Shown here: positions 23,203 through 36,059 of the stretch, one piece after another
How positions within the stretch are numbered: position 1 is the stretch's first letter
Layout: each line of letters opens with the position of its first letter
Source: Diadema setosum
Taxonomy: Eukaryota > Echinodermata > Echinoidea > Diadematoida > Diadematidae
Direction: 5' to 3'
Length of the DNA stretch: 64,000 nt
NCBI GenBank assembly: GCA_033980235.1
Contig: CM067079.1
Span: forward strand, 28,004,062 to 28,068,061
The notes under the pieces: model-generated
What the model was told of the DNA's origin: nothing
Seen by the model: the letters and a program-made list of their open reading frames with translations, nothing else
Databases searched by the model: none
Made by a program: the position numbers and the translations under genes

Positions 23203-24232
23203 TTGGTACCACCTGAGGTGGCACAACCTTTTTGGTGTCAGTTTGTTTGTCGGGCATAGATATGCTTATCAAGCTATGATAGCATTTCCAAATGAGTAGC
23301 TTAGTCATAATAAATGATTTTTTAACCAATTTGGTCTCGTTTTTGTATCCCTATACTTCTGAATCGAAACTAACCGCTATACAAAGAAGAGCACTGTCTT
23401 CCGTATGTCCACAGAGGTTCTGTTGTAAACTTGGTGTGCTTAGTCTTTGTTCAAGGCAGCGAAGGGAATATCCAAAGGGCTATGATGTCCACAGCTGTCA
23501 CGCGGTGCGCTTAGTCTTTTTTTAGACCAATGTACCGTTATCATATCTAAAGTTCCTCATAAAAGGGATTATCTATACTGTTTTTATACTACCCTATCAA
23601 CAAATACATCAGTTTTAAACAAAAAACACTCTGTTCATTTACAATATTATTTATTATAATGTATCGTAGTGTACCGGTACATTGTTTTTGCATTATCTTA
23701 TATTGTTGGATGGAAATAAAGCGACATTGGCGTGGTATTAGCGTTTTCACCGTAGCGTTTTCGCCGGAAAATGATAAATAATTGAAAAATACGGTAAAAT
23801 TCATGAGGAATTGCTTTTGTTATTGTTGTTGTTTTTAGATAAAAGGATATACACTGTATCATATGCTTTGGATATTCCCTTCGCCGTCTAGAATAAAGAC
23901 TAAGCGCTGTGGACATCATAACCTTTGGATATTCCCTTTGCTGCCTTGAATAAAGACTAAGCGCACCACGTTTACAACAGAACACCTGTGGACATACCAT
24001 AGAGCTGCATTTTACAGCTCTATGGAACGTAAAGAAGACAGTGCTCGTCTTTGTATAGCGATTAGTTTCGATTCAGAAGGATAGGGATATAACAACAAGA
24101 CCAAATTGGTTAAAAATTAATTTATCATGACTAAGCTACTCATTTGGAAATGCTAAAATAGCTTGATAAGCATATCTATGCCCGACAAACAAAATGACAC
24201 CAAAAAGGTTTTGCCACCTCAGATGGTACCAA
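23203..24232. mobile_element. 1.03-kb foldback element, arms about 320-360 bp
   Basis: Left-arm text ('ggtaccacctgaggtgg', 'gataagcatatc' inverted, 'accaatttggtc', 'gatattccctt' inverted) recurs in reverse complement at 23870-24232. The right arm has a local duplication of the 'ttggatattccctt' to 'actaagcgc' block. A small perfect hairpin 'catagagctg' / 'cagctctatg' lies in it near 24000. No transposase ORF. Confidence 0.8.
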
Positions 24233-24640
24233 TATCTGGCCTGGTGCAGAGAAGTCAGTCACACTGTCATCTACCATATCCTATATATGAAACCAAGTGG
24301 TGCTAATATCCTTTTCAAATTAAAGCAGGGTCCAAGAATTGGAACAAAGCATGCAAAATTCTATCAGGAGCCTTGTTATGGGCTTGAACCCTCAAAGACC
24401 ATCAAGACAACAACAAATACCTTGAACACAGTCACGATCGATCAGTGATATCAGCCCATTTCTTTTAATACAAGCAGTCAGTGCGCAGCACGCATTATAA
24501 TGAGGCAGCAGCCGGAGATTTATTCAGCGTCTCGTTTCGGTCTCGCTTCAGTTTCGCGAACTGAAGTTAGCGAGATTTCCCGAGACTATTGTGCAGCATT
24601 GTGCTTCCATTCAGATAGTTAGTCGATAACTTCAGTTAAC

Positions 24641-24656
24641 ATGGCAGCATGCAGCG
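24641..24656 (+). other. candidate first coding exon of a plus-strand gene
   Basis: AACATGG context, ATG at 24641, then five codons (MAACS) and one base before a consensus donor G|gtaagt at 24657. Upstream DNA (24480-24630) is locally CpG-richer, with an interrupted palindrome around 'tcgcgaa' (24528-24588). It could be a start exon and promoter inside LAMP intron 1, opposite strand. No second exon could be identified, so this stays a candidate. Confidence 0.25.
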
Positions 24657-25688
24657 GTAAGTCAATCTCCGAATTATGCTCTTCATTTTGATATAAAATT
24701 CGTCATTACTTTCTTATTTTTTAGAGGTTTTATGAATGCCTAAAGTCACCTGAAAATTTGTCGATATTTCAAGCATAATTTCGAAGTGCAAATTTCGGTT
24801 TTGGTTCCTGACTCTGGTACAGAATGAAATCGTTTCGTTTGCAATTAATTCGACAGACGAAAAGTCGATGATTCGATAAATGCCAAAACGAAATTGACGC
24901 AAAATTGTTTTTGCGTGGAATTTAGGCAACAAAAGAACCCCAAAGTACATCAGCAGACATTTCAAACCGGAAGTTGCCACTCGGTTATTTCTGTAGTGGC
25001 GCGAAAATGTGCAAATTTTGTCGGGCAACTGCAAATGAATCGTAGCGTGGGGAACGTTGGCTTTAGTCCCGTACATACAAATTATTGTTGTGTAATAATT
25101 TAGATCAACTGTAAGTGTTTTACGGAAAATAAATGTCTAACTGTTAGAACTTTGATTTGGTCATGCTTTAGACCGAATATTTTTATTTCTAGTTCCATGC
25201 TGTTTAGGAAGATTAGTAGTCTCGACAGATATCGATATTTTACTTTGTCTTTGTACTCTTTAGATTCTATATGATGTTGTATGAGACAGAAAGTTGAAGT
25301 TTGTACTTGGAAGTCTTCACTGGTTGAAGTTGTTGAAGTTGAATTTGAAGTTTGAGTTTGAGTCTGGGGTTTGAGTTTGAGTTTGAAGTCTTGAAGCCGT
25401 CTGTAGGCTTCTTGATTAACACGAACAATTCACCTACTCGAAATTGCATTGATGGGACTGAGATCAACAATACTACAAGAGTTTCGCGATTATTGTTTAC
25501 CTGTGTTATAAAATCCGTTTGTGATCAGCTTTTCAAAAAAACCGGCAAATATGCACCCCTCAATTTTTGCTTCTATTGTTCTTATGTGTGAATAACGAGA
25601 CAATTCATAAAAAAGAAAAATAAAAATCGTCACATTCACGCAAGCACACTAACTACCTGAAACGTATTTCACACCAATATTATGTCAG

Positions 25689-25733
25689 GTCACGTGAATT
25701 GAAGGCGTACCACACGTGACGAGGCTAACCAAT
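25689..25733. promoter_or_regulatory. two CACGTG E-boxes plus CCAAT within 45 bp
   Basis: GTCACGTGAA (25689) and CACACGTGAC (25711) are 9/10 and 8/10 matches to the palindromic CLEAR element GTCACGTGAC used by TFEB/MITF-type factors. AACCAATCAG follows at 25727. The site is in LAMP intron 1. Confidence 0.35.
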
Positions 25734-26454
25734 CAGAGTGTACGTTTTCCTCCCACCGGCAATGTTTCGTCATTTCAAATTATTTTCGGGTGACATCGGC
25801 GCGATTTTTTATGGTTCCTGACTTTGGTACGCAATAAAATCTCATTATTATGACACCGTTTGAAAGAAAAATGTTTCCCCTATTCACTAATATAGAAATT
25901 TTGTTGATGCAAACTTTATTTTGATGTGAAAATCGGGTCCAAACTTAAAAAAGAAACTAAATAAAAATATGCACATTTTCAGACATGAATTTCTGTCCCA
26001 AACTTGAATCAATATTATTTTTTGTGTAAATAAGTAGAAACTTCAATCTTTCCCCTGTCAAACAACACCAAAATTGTGAGAAATGAAGAAGCCTAAGGGT
26101 ATTAAAAGGCCGATCGAAAAACCATCTACGCAGCTTATTACGTATGCAAACGCCGCACGCTCGTGCATACGTGCTGGATAAAATAGACGGGATTAGCCAG
26201 CGCTGCGGACTGACTGCAAGTGTACATGATCTTTGGATTACAATTCTTTATATCAAGGAATACGGGTGAAACGTAAGTTGCTCTTTAATGCCCCCTCCCT
26301 ACCCCCAACTACAGCCACATTTCAGAGGACTCCATATCAAGCTGTAGACATGTATACCCAAGCAGGTGATGCCACCTCACACCTAACCCTCCCCCTTCCC
26401 CTTCCCCTCTCCCCCTCCCCCCCCCCCCCCACACTTTGCTTCCATCACCAATTT

Positions 26455-26622
26455 AATGCCACTTCCTCCGCGCACTGGCTGCTGTTCGCCGTTTGGAAGC
26501 GACTCGTCGCTGATTCGGCTCTCCGCGCCGGGGACCGGGCCTAACTGCAAAGCCGAGCCCGGGAAGTCGTTCCGAGGGGATCTGGAAGATGCTATTTGTA
26601 GAATGCCCGGCTCTTTTGTCAA
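26455..26622. other. isolated GC-rich patch, open on both strands
   Basis: About 165 bp of clearly higher GC with many CpGs in AT-rich surroundings. It has an open frame on minus (SRSPRNDFPGSAL...) and another on plus (GCCSPFGSDSS...). No splice pair or homology was recognised. It could be an exon, a pseudo-exon or promoter DNA. Confidence 0.2.
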
Positions 26623-27524
26623 ATGAGTAATTAGATTCCTAATTGTCTACGACTGAACTCTCCGAACTCAATACAGTCACGAGCTTTAGATATGATTTTA
26701 ACCAAAGTTAAGTAGATGATTAAATATGGTAGCAGAATGTGACACATTGGTGTCTGACTGTTTAAAATGTAATTGACTCTAAAGTAAATAAAGCCGGGAT
26801 ATTTGGCCAAAATGTAAGTACTGTACATAACCTTCAGACAAATCTTATCCTTGATAACACACAATTACAGGGCTGCAAGAAGAAAACACAATTTATATCA
26901 TTATAAAAATCTCCACACATAAAATGGTAGTCCTTCAGAATTTACAAATATTGGATCTCCTTGACCCTACTGGTCACAGTTCTATTTGACATGCGATTTT
27001 GTCGTCTTCAAACTTATACCAAGTATCAAGGATGGTTACTGTGTGTCATACACCAAGAAACTCTCTAAGACTGTCTCTCAACAAAAATAAATGAATAAAT
27101 AAATAAATAGCCAATCTGAAACAAACCTTTTATGTATATCATCTCAAAAAACACTCAGCTAGCATGGAAACCTTGAACCATGGTGTCCTGTACTTCATGC
27201 TATGTAACATGATAAATTTTATCACAAATTATCAACGGAACCTTCATACAGCTATCACACCCACATGCCCACTTTAAAGGGAGACTTCTGGCTGATTTTT
27301 AAGCATTTGAACATATTGGTTATACCAAGTACACAGCTTCAGAATTTACAGTGACTGCGATGAGGAATATGAAGAATGCTTTAAAAATTTATAAAATCAC
27401 AATGAACAAGGATGATGACATTGCAGCTTTCCATAAAGAATGCATGATTGGATGCTAAAGGAAGTAGAACACAAGAGGAATGCACGCATAGTATACAGAT
27501 GAAGTTGTTCAGCAAGTAGTAGGG

Positions 27525-27742
27525 TACTGTAAAAGTGGAAATTTTTGCGGTGTTGAAATTTTCGCGCATTTCGCGCAACCAGAAGCTAGGGCGAAAATAA
27601 AAGCACACGAGCATTTTTGCGTGCCATATGTTCCAGTACTTTAGTTGATGTCTTGATTACACGGAATTAAAAACATGCGAAACTCTTCTTACCCAGCCAA
27701 GCACAAAAAATTAGTCACGCGACAATATCCACTTTTACAGTA
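27525..27742. mobile_element. Tc1/mariner-like MITE, CTGTAAAAGTGGA termini, copy 1
   Basis: TA|CTGTAAAAGTGGA ... TCCACTTTTACAG|TA, 218 bp. Other copies at 50643-50857 and 61455-61672 share 'gcgcatttcgcgcaaccaga' inside. The TA target duplication is typical of the Tc1/mariner superfamily. No ORF. Confidence 0.85.
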
Positions 27743-28749
27743 ATGGCTACATTGCTACATGTACTTTACTGGAATATGTGAGCCTCCTATGTCATCATCC
27801 TTGTTCAGTGTAATTTGTTTAGGGTTTCTCAAGGTGTTGGTTTATCTGCTAAAGGATGGACAACAATTAATTCCACAAATCTATACATGGCACTACCGAT
27901 TTATGTAGTAAATGATGTGAAATTATGAAAACTGTCTCCAGAGCCCCTTCAGCCCGTAGAGGACGAGTCCCGAATATATACTCGGGCAGGTGTCTATGGG
28001 AAATGTGTGTTGTAGCAAAATCAGTCGGTCCTCAACAGGTTAACAAACACTCTTGAGGCCACTGCAAATAAAAGTGTGTGCCCTTGATCACCTGCCTGCT
28101 ACAAAGGAAAAGAAACAAATGGAACCAGATCAAGCGTGTCGTGAAAATAACAGTTGCCTATTGCACTTCCTCAAAAGAACCACCCCTGCGTATTGTGACG
28201 GTTGGCACATTCCAGTTTCAAACACAGACCGTGCTCTGAACTTTAACATTGATATATTAAAGATTCTTAAAGCCCTGTTCCAGATGCATAGTGGCCGTGG
28301 TTATGGAACACCTTTGGTATATTCCTATGACCTCTGGCCGCATGGCATGCATGGATCTCGCATCACTATCAAAGACCACGATACTCACACATGTATATTG
28401 CACACTCTTGAACTGGTCTCTCTGTGACGTTCTACGAACTTACAATTACTGTCAAAATGAATGAGTAGATCTTCACAGATAAATGCTGGTAGTGGATCTT
28501 CCATGATGGACCACAACTTGGAAATTTAGCATGTTCAATGGAAAAAGGCAATTCAATTTCAGTGTGTAGTTTAAAGTGCAATGTCCCCACTTTCTCACAA
28601 TGTATCTGCCATTAGTATGTATACACTTGTGGAGCCTTTCATTGACATTTTGACAAAGTTCATGGATCTTGATAACTGACCAAGAATTGATATTTAATCC
28701 CTTGTGCAAGGTAGAAGTAATTCCCAATTTTTCTCCAATCTCATAACAT

Positions 28750-28930
28750 TAGTTCCATGACATTTTCTCCTGTGACATTTTCTCCCATGCAATATCTGCA
28801 CACTTAAAGCCGAACATAAATTCTACCCAAAAACATAACTGTAACCCTAAACCTAATTATCATATCAAACTACAAAATGTCGCTGTACCTGAAACCCTAT
28901 CACAACCCTAAGTCCTTGAAGAAAATCAAA
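28750..28930. repeat. interspersed repeat, second copy of the 430-1780 family
   Basis: Contains 'aaaccctatcacaaccctaa' and 'gccgaacataaattc', contiguous here but interrupted at 430-1780. No gene signal in 27743-29850 otherwise, apart from CT-rich runs at 29310-29365 and the TE-like 'cgggcaggtgtctatgggaaa' stretch near 27960-28020. Confidence 0.45.
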
Positions 28931-29850
28931 ATGGCGGCAAATGTTGCAGGAGCATATGTTGTGTCACTAATAACATTATCGCTGGTTTGTGGAAGTCAAG
29001 GCCCAAATATGGCCAACTTTATCTAAATTTTGGTGACCTTTCACAAAGAACTGATATTTTATCAGTGCTCTCAAGGATGGCAACTACAATGTAATTCTGT
29101 ATTCTTTTCTGTTCTTATCACATAAAATCACTTTTTGGCCAAATTCTCACTACTTTTGCAGTCACAATCATTTTATCTGCAAGTTCCTTTCTTTTTCTCA
29201 ATGTTGCCAACTGCTGACTGCTGTCTAATATCTGTACAAGCAGGTGGCTGCTACAGAACAATTGTGAACAAAGCCCTGACCCTGCCCCTCCCCCACACCT
29301 CTCCCCCACCCCCCACTCTCTGCCTCTCTCTGTCCCTCCCTCTCTCTCTCTCTATTTCTCTCTCCTTACTGGACCCCATAATGCATTCTAAAACCAGATT
29401 TTTAGAGAAACCAAAATCTGCAAAATGTAAAAGTACACAAATATTCTTGTCTTCACTACATTCATATGCACTAAAATGCCGTCAGCTCCAATTCGCGAAA
29501 ACTTCATGCCACTGGTCAACGGGTCATGAGATTCATACTACCTATTGAAAGCGCATCTGGTAATGACGGCAAAAGGCAGGGCATTTACAAATGAACTTCA
29601 TAAACGTATCCATCATCCTAACTTCAAGCTTTAGTCCCTGAATTGTTTTTATTCTCCCCCTTCCCCTTTCCGGCTACCCAATAGAGAGACCTCTACATTA
29701 CTCATAATACAAGCGCTAATCATCAGTACAGTGCTGGATGTACTCTTGAGGCCACCTTACGCACCACGTACACTATAGAGTGTTGAGTCACAGAGCTATT
29801 GTCAACTCTGTGCAAGTTGACGGCACATACGTTGAGTACGGTAGGTGGTA

Positions 29851-30050
29851 CCCACCTTTTATTAGGACTACTTTATCTTGCTTTAATTGCCTTTTGATAT
29901 CTCAGCCATTTCCAAACTGATTTCATGAAATAAACTCTTAATGTCTCTTATTAATTGTATGCTCTTTGTTCTTTCAAGTGGTTTCTTATTATCTCGCAAA
30001 GAGTTAAAGCCTAAACCCCTATCTCAACCAAAACTATCCCATCCCTTTAA
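29851..30050. mobile_element. truncated right half of the TTAA-bounded MITE
   Basis: 'gatatctcagccatttcc' through 'atcccatccctttaa' matches the right half of 6778-7167. The left half is missing. Confidence 0.65.
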
Positions 30051-32170
30051 AGGTTTTCTCAGCAATCTTCATACAGTATTTGGGCACTGCAAAAGATACT
30101 TTTCCAACTTTTCTGAATGGGCAGTTTGGGCAAGGGGCCCCATACTTGGAATTGCCAAACTTGTGCATTATTAATTTAATTTATCAACAGTGATTTTGCT
30201 TACCCAACAGTGAGTTTTGTAGTTGATCTGAGCAAGTAGTGAAGTTGGTCGGTAGCAATTTGTAGAGTTCCACAACAACAAAAAATAATCATTAGAATAC
30301 CACAGGCACCCCCAAGACACAATGGCTCAGTTGGGCATTTTATGGAAAAGCAGTCAGTAAGAACAAGGAAAAGAAAGACAGAGAATTAAATCAGGATTTC
30401 AAGGAGTATACATGAAGAGGAACTAAAGTCCCTGGTTTGCGAAATGCCAACAATATAATGCCAAAATTATGACAGCCATATTTGGAGAAAATACAAGATT
30501 GGAAGTGGAGTTTTCTGTAAACTTATCACCGTTCAATCTACAGTTCTGCTTTGCTGGAAAAAGAATGTGCATGTTGGCTACGGTTACCAACAGCTGGACA
30601 CGCTCACTTGCTAAAGAATGACTCCTCGCATGCACTGTGCACACCAGGCTTCAAAGCACTTTATAGTCTGTGGACATTCTTCTTTAAAAGCCTTATATAT
30701 CACTTAGTTGCACAGAATGAGGATGAAACGCATAAGACACGATACTCATTCCAGAATACTAGTATAACATTTGAAGGAAGTAAGGGCTTAGGCTTCCATG
30801 CTACCACAATGTACATTATTTTGTGAATGTCGGGGGGGGGGGGGGGGGGGATCTAAAAGTAATGTCAGTAGCATTTGACTCCTGAGCAAAAAGTCTTTCG
30901 GTTCAAAATGGGTACAAACAGACTGAATGAACATATCCCGCAGGCACCCAACAAACTGTATCATGTGCCTCTATCTCTACTGTAAGCAGTCTTCCTGAAC
31001 AAATAATGAGCGCGAACACCCCAAGGAACAATTGACGTTTCGCCCTTGACAAAGCCCATGACCTTGCATGGCAGGCACCTGGTGTGTGCGGTGTGTGCCA
31101 CAAGTGAGATTCAGTTCTTCTCCACCACATCAACCTTGTGGAATCTTGACCACGACCGTGACGAGGACGACCATGGAAAGCGGGAATCCCAAGCTGGTAT
31201 CGGTCTCCTGATTGGACAGTCTGGCCTTGCAGCCATTTTGCTAAAGGCTCTCTCCACATCCACCACCCCCCCCCCATCTTTTCCTTCAGCCATAGTACTC
31301 CCAAGTGTGCATGTACAGCTGTATAATATGTAACTGTGCAAGTGTATAGCCTAGTATGCTACATGTTTATATTGCCTGTGTGGACCTATTGTGTGATATA
31401 TTCAAATGATGAATTGACACTTAGTGAAAATATTTCCATTTATCATTCTGCATTGTGTTTAAATAGTATAATACAAATGTTCCTTTTCTGTAATTTTGTA
31501 TTAGTGCTCTGTGCCTTGTGGGAAGAGTATGAAAAACATTAATTGTGTTCTATTGTATGTACTGTTCATTAATGTCAGGTGCTTATACAAAGTCAGTCTA
31601 AATAGCCTATTCCTCAGTGTGCAGTGCGAACTGTGAATCTATTCCACAAGCTTAATTCACACTGTGGGCAATCCCATGCACAACACTTGTGAAAGAAATA
31701 TCACACGCCTCTAGCTCTTGCCTAAAGGGACATGACTAAGGACTGTACAAGAATTTATCAGGAAGTAAATGGTATTATGTACATGCTCTATGCACAGGGA
31801 CATACCACTATTGAAACCGTTTCTGTAACAATGTTTGCCAACTGATCTAAAAAGCTTCTCTGGAAGACAGCATGTTATCAACCAACACTGGCGTCGCTTC
31901 TTCATGTAATACCACACCATCTGCAGTTTACATGTCTCATGTGATACATTTTACGCAAAATTTCTTACTGTGAGAAAACAAGATTGGACTATGTTCCCAC
32001 CATACTCTTCTTACATAGAGTATTGCCTCACACTGAGCCTTGCCACTCACTCTGACGCAGCCATCAAAAAGATATGCCACTCAAAATTTTGATATAATTC
32101 AAAACAGACTCTGTATAACATGTGCAGCAACTAAATTTTCGCCCCAGTCCCGTACAAACACACACACATA

Positions 32171-32260
32171 CAGTATACATCAGGAAGGTGAGGTTACATC
32201 AGGGAGGTGGTCTCTTTCCACCTCCCTGGTTACATGTAGTCTCACCTTCCTGGTATACTG
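32171..32260. repeat. 90-bp near-perfect hairpin
   Basis: 'cagtatac..aggaaggtgag' pairs with 'ctcaccttcct..tatactg', and internally 'agggaggtgg' pairs with 'ccacctccct' across a 7-base loop. There is no related copy in the window. Confidence 0.65.
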
Positions 32261-32900
32261 GTACAATGTATATACCACACATGCTCACTCAAAAGTTACA
32301 TCAAAACCCTTCCTAGGAAAATCATGACGGTGACTCCTGAAGATGTATAAGATATTTTTTTTAATTCATAAACATACTGTTATATTCCCTAAATATGAAA
32401 ACAGAAAATATCCTATCAATAAACCTGAAATGAAAATGGCAATTTCATGAGATCCTTATATACATACATGTATATGTTTCTATCTGGGTAGGGCCTACTT
32501 GAATCATGATTAAATACTACACACAAGCGTTCCTTCTCTCCCAGTGAACTTTGCCTCTCCTTAAAAGTTTCATACTCTGCCATCTCTGTAGTGAGTCAGA
32601 ATCTTTACAGAAAGTATTCAGTCATTTGCAGTCGATGCAGTGCCATGTTTAATCCCCGTGACACATGCAGCACTGCTTAACTTCTTGTACAATCACTAAC
32701 CACAATCTACAAACCCAATCCAGAATGGCTGGCATCATGCAGTTACACACACTACGAGTGACTCGTGCATGCCGGCAACTTGGCATACTCAGTGGATTTT
32801 TTTTCATGGTCTTGCTATATTTGCCTCCAGCAAAAAAAAAAATAAAAAATAAAAAATTAAAGAAAATAATAAAAAATAAATAAATAATAGAATTAGTAAT

Positions 32901-32901
32901 G

Positions 32902-33000
<99 letters not shown>

Positions 33001-33097
33001 TAATAATTACTATCATTATTAATCTTCTTAGTGTTCTTATTCTTATCATTATTATTATCATTATTATCGTCATTATTATTAACATTTTAATTACTGT

Positions 33098-33192
<95 letters not shown>
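32901..33192. repeat. compound trinucleotide microsatellites (TAA)n and (ACT)n
   Basis: About 35 TAA units (32901-33008), then a mixed 'tta/atc' stretch, then about 32 ACT units (33096-33192). They generate meaningless poly-Val and poly-Leu frames on the minus strand. Confidence 0.95.
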
Positions 33193-33193
<1 letters not shown>

Positions 33194-33734
33194 CAATACT
33201 ACTACCACCACTACTACAAAATCAGGGAGTCTCAATTGGCCAGGTTTTTAATTCTCTTTCTTCTTGATTTTCGCAAAATCTATGCTTTCATGCTATCAAA
33301 TTCAACATACCTTATCACAAGAAAATTTCTGTTTCCTCTGAAATTGACCAACTAATGGTGGATGGTACCCTTGTTGTTTCCTCTTCCTGCATGCCTATGT
33401 TTTTTTCTTTCATTTTTTCTTCTGCCATCTTTCCTTTCTTGAGCAAACAACCTCTAACATCAATGACATTTTCAAGTAGAACTAAATACATTGGTTCAGT
33501 CCAAGTGAAAACTGAAATGAAATGATTTGTTTTTTTAAATCTTCCTGACTGATTTGATTCTGTCACAATCTGAATTAAATTGCGATCATGTGTAAAAATT
33601 GGTCTATCTTGAGATTTCCTTTGATTTCTCACAATGATTTGCCTTGTACGGTATGTGTAAACAGCACAGAGAACAAAACCATTCTTTTTTCGCCCAATGG
33701 ATAATTTCACCATACTTTAGTCTAACTCCATTTC

Positions 33735-33960
33735 CAAGACTACTGGGTTTGATTCCCAAGTCTCACTGAGCAATGTTGTGTGTAAGCATCCAGTCCCCTC
33801 TTGGCTTGAGGCAAAACACTCTGTCCCTCGGATATGACATTACATGGAGGTCCCATGTGTGAGTTAGTCACAAAGTTTGCGCATGATAAAGATCCCAATT
33901 CATTCATTCATTGCAAAGACCGGGTGCAAATTCGGCGAAGTGGTCCCTCTACCTACCCAC
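33735..33960 (+). mobile_element. possible tRNA-derived SINE, degenerate
   Basis: 'gggtttgattccca' resembles a pol III B box. It is followed by 'ggcaaaacactctgtccctcgg', reminiscent of the 'gggcaaggcactt' core shared by many SINEs, and a 'ttcattcattc' tail. Confidence 0.35.
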
Positions 33961-35308
33961 ACAAGAAAAACAGGCGAATGATGCCGACCCCTCATGGTTC
34001 GCCCCAGGTGACTAGCAACAGTCAGCAAACAGTATCAACCAGGCATATTGTGCCATACGCTTCAATGAATGAATCACACTATGCCCCAGAGAGGGAGCTT
34101 GAGGTCACGCTCTGGTAATTTTTAAATGTGGAATAAGATAAATTTTTGAATTGCAACCACACAGAGGCAATGGCTTCAGGCACATATCATGATAAATCAA
34201 TATCAGTCAAACAATGTTTATCAGGAATGCTACAAAAAAGCACCATGTAGGCCCCTACCATTTTAAGTTTGCTGTTCACATTCTTTGCTCGACTGTCTAC
34301 AAATATTCATCACTGAGAGATGTCACATTGGGCCATACGATGTGTCAATGGTGCAATGCATACGCAGTTGAACTACAAAGTACAATGTACAATGGTAAGC
34401 GTGAATCCACCCCCTCTATGCCAACAATGTAAGCCGGTATGGTAGATTGTGGGGACTAACACTAACACTAACAGAAACACCAAACCAAGGTAACTTTATT
34501 ATTGATAGTGTGCAGAGCAAAGTACCACCACTCACTAGACCTAGACCTCTAGTCTAAATAAGCTCAATGTGCAACCTGCACATACTGCACACTCTGATTG
34601 CATGGCTTGAACGCTGTCTGCGCCAGATGCCACAGGACGCTTGCATGAAAGGCCCCCCAAGGCTGGAGGACGGCGGAACTCACGAAAAAAATGGAACCTT
34701 TAGTACCTACAAAGTGATTAGTTTGAGTATCCACTAACTCCAGGACGGCTCCTTCACACAGTTATACTGTGGGAGCGCCCTGAGTCAAAAGAGTGGTATC
34801 TCTGTATGATGAAAAAACAGAAATACAAATTTAAGCCCCTCTAAAAGTGTCCTATTTTACCAGCAAATGGCTTACTTTTTTGAACGTTCCATATCTAATT
34901 CATACCAGTCATGGACTTGCTCATATTCAGATTGATCCCATGGTCTTGAAAAGACATTTTTCTATCAGTTCATTTCATTCTTTGATTTTTCGATATGAAT
35001 ATGAGCCGCGATTTTGTAGCCATTGCACAAGGCCCTTTCGCTGCAGGCTGTGTAGTGGCGAGCAAAAGGGTTCGGGCGAAAAGCGCCAACCAGCAGAGAG
35101 CAATTGGGCGCCACACAATGTCATGCAGCACGAGTGCCTGGTCAAAAGGCTAAACTGCTACTGGCTAGCGCAAGTGCATACAAAGTGTAGGTTTCAAATC
35201 CGTTGTGCAGAGCAGTTGTTATTGTCACAGATTCCTCTAGACCGAATCATTTAAAGTCATCAATTTGGACAGAAATGGACTATTATTAGCGGAACCAAAT
35301 GTTCACCG

Positions 35309-35478
35309 TACAGTGGACCAGCGGTTTTCGTTCGTTATATCGAAATTTTGTTATGACCGAAGAAATAAACAATAGAAACATACACGAGTGGATAATGTTG
35401 CGGCCCAAAGTTTTACTTTGTTGTAACCGGAATTTCATTATATCGGTAACCATGTTCGTTCAACGGGAGTGCACTGTA
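35309..35478. mobile_element. TA-flanked pogo-like MITE (170 bp)
   Basis: TA|CAGTGGACCAGCGG ... CAACGGGAGTGCACTG|TA with inner mirror 'tatatcgaaattttgtta' and 'cggaatttcattatatcgg'. CAGT ends and TA target sites are typical of pogo/Tigger derivatives. Confidence 0.65.
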
Positions 35479-36059
35479 TCCTGTTGTCAATAATTGGACT
35501 AAATGTATTCAAATTAATGCAATTTTTAGTATTTAAGTTGAAATTCAGCCGCGATACTAACCCGTATGAGACCCCAATTGTTATCCGCAGCCCAAACACT
35601 TCGCGTTTGGGCTGGTAGCAGTAAAGTACTCACCTACTCTGTCAGTGTGGAAAATTGGGAATATATGCACAAGATCGCGTTAGTTTTTTTTTTTCTCTCT
35701 CTCTTTACGAATATTTCTTGGTAAAATGATGTTAAACTTCAGTTTCATGGGGCTGATTTGTGCATGCGAGGAAAGGTGAGAGGCGAAGATCAAGGCAACA
35801 AAAAAATTTCGAGTCTGATTAGGCTGATACGATAGTTAAGCACAGCAGCCCTTGATCCATCAATTCATGAGTGAACCCACTAACGTCATTAGCGCCCATG
35901 TTTTGGTGGATCAATGCACGTGCACATCGGTTGATTAAACTAAATTTTTGTCAAAAAAGCGCAGGCAGAATTTTTTCTTCTTTTTCATCATGGAGAGTGG
36001 AAATGTGTGTGTAACAAAAATCACTGTGCAAAGAAAAGTTGCGACAATTTATGTCAGAT

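Noticed and set aside
28053..28427. 124-codon plus-strand ORF
   Set aside because: No ATG near the start, no recognisable domain and no convincing acceptor in a phase matching the 24.64-kb candidate exon. Left out, but it would deserve a protein search.
32804..33235. 143-codon minus-strand ORF
   Set aside because: Poly-Val/poly-Leu from (ACT)n and (TAA)n microsatellites.
33315..33713. 132-codon minus-strand ORF
   Set aside because: Lysine/glutamate-rich with no family resemblance. It lies in intron 1 between repeats and lacks a supported splice structure.
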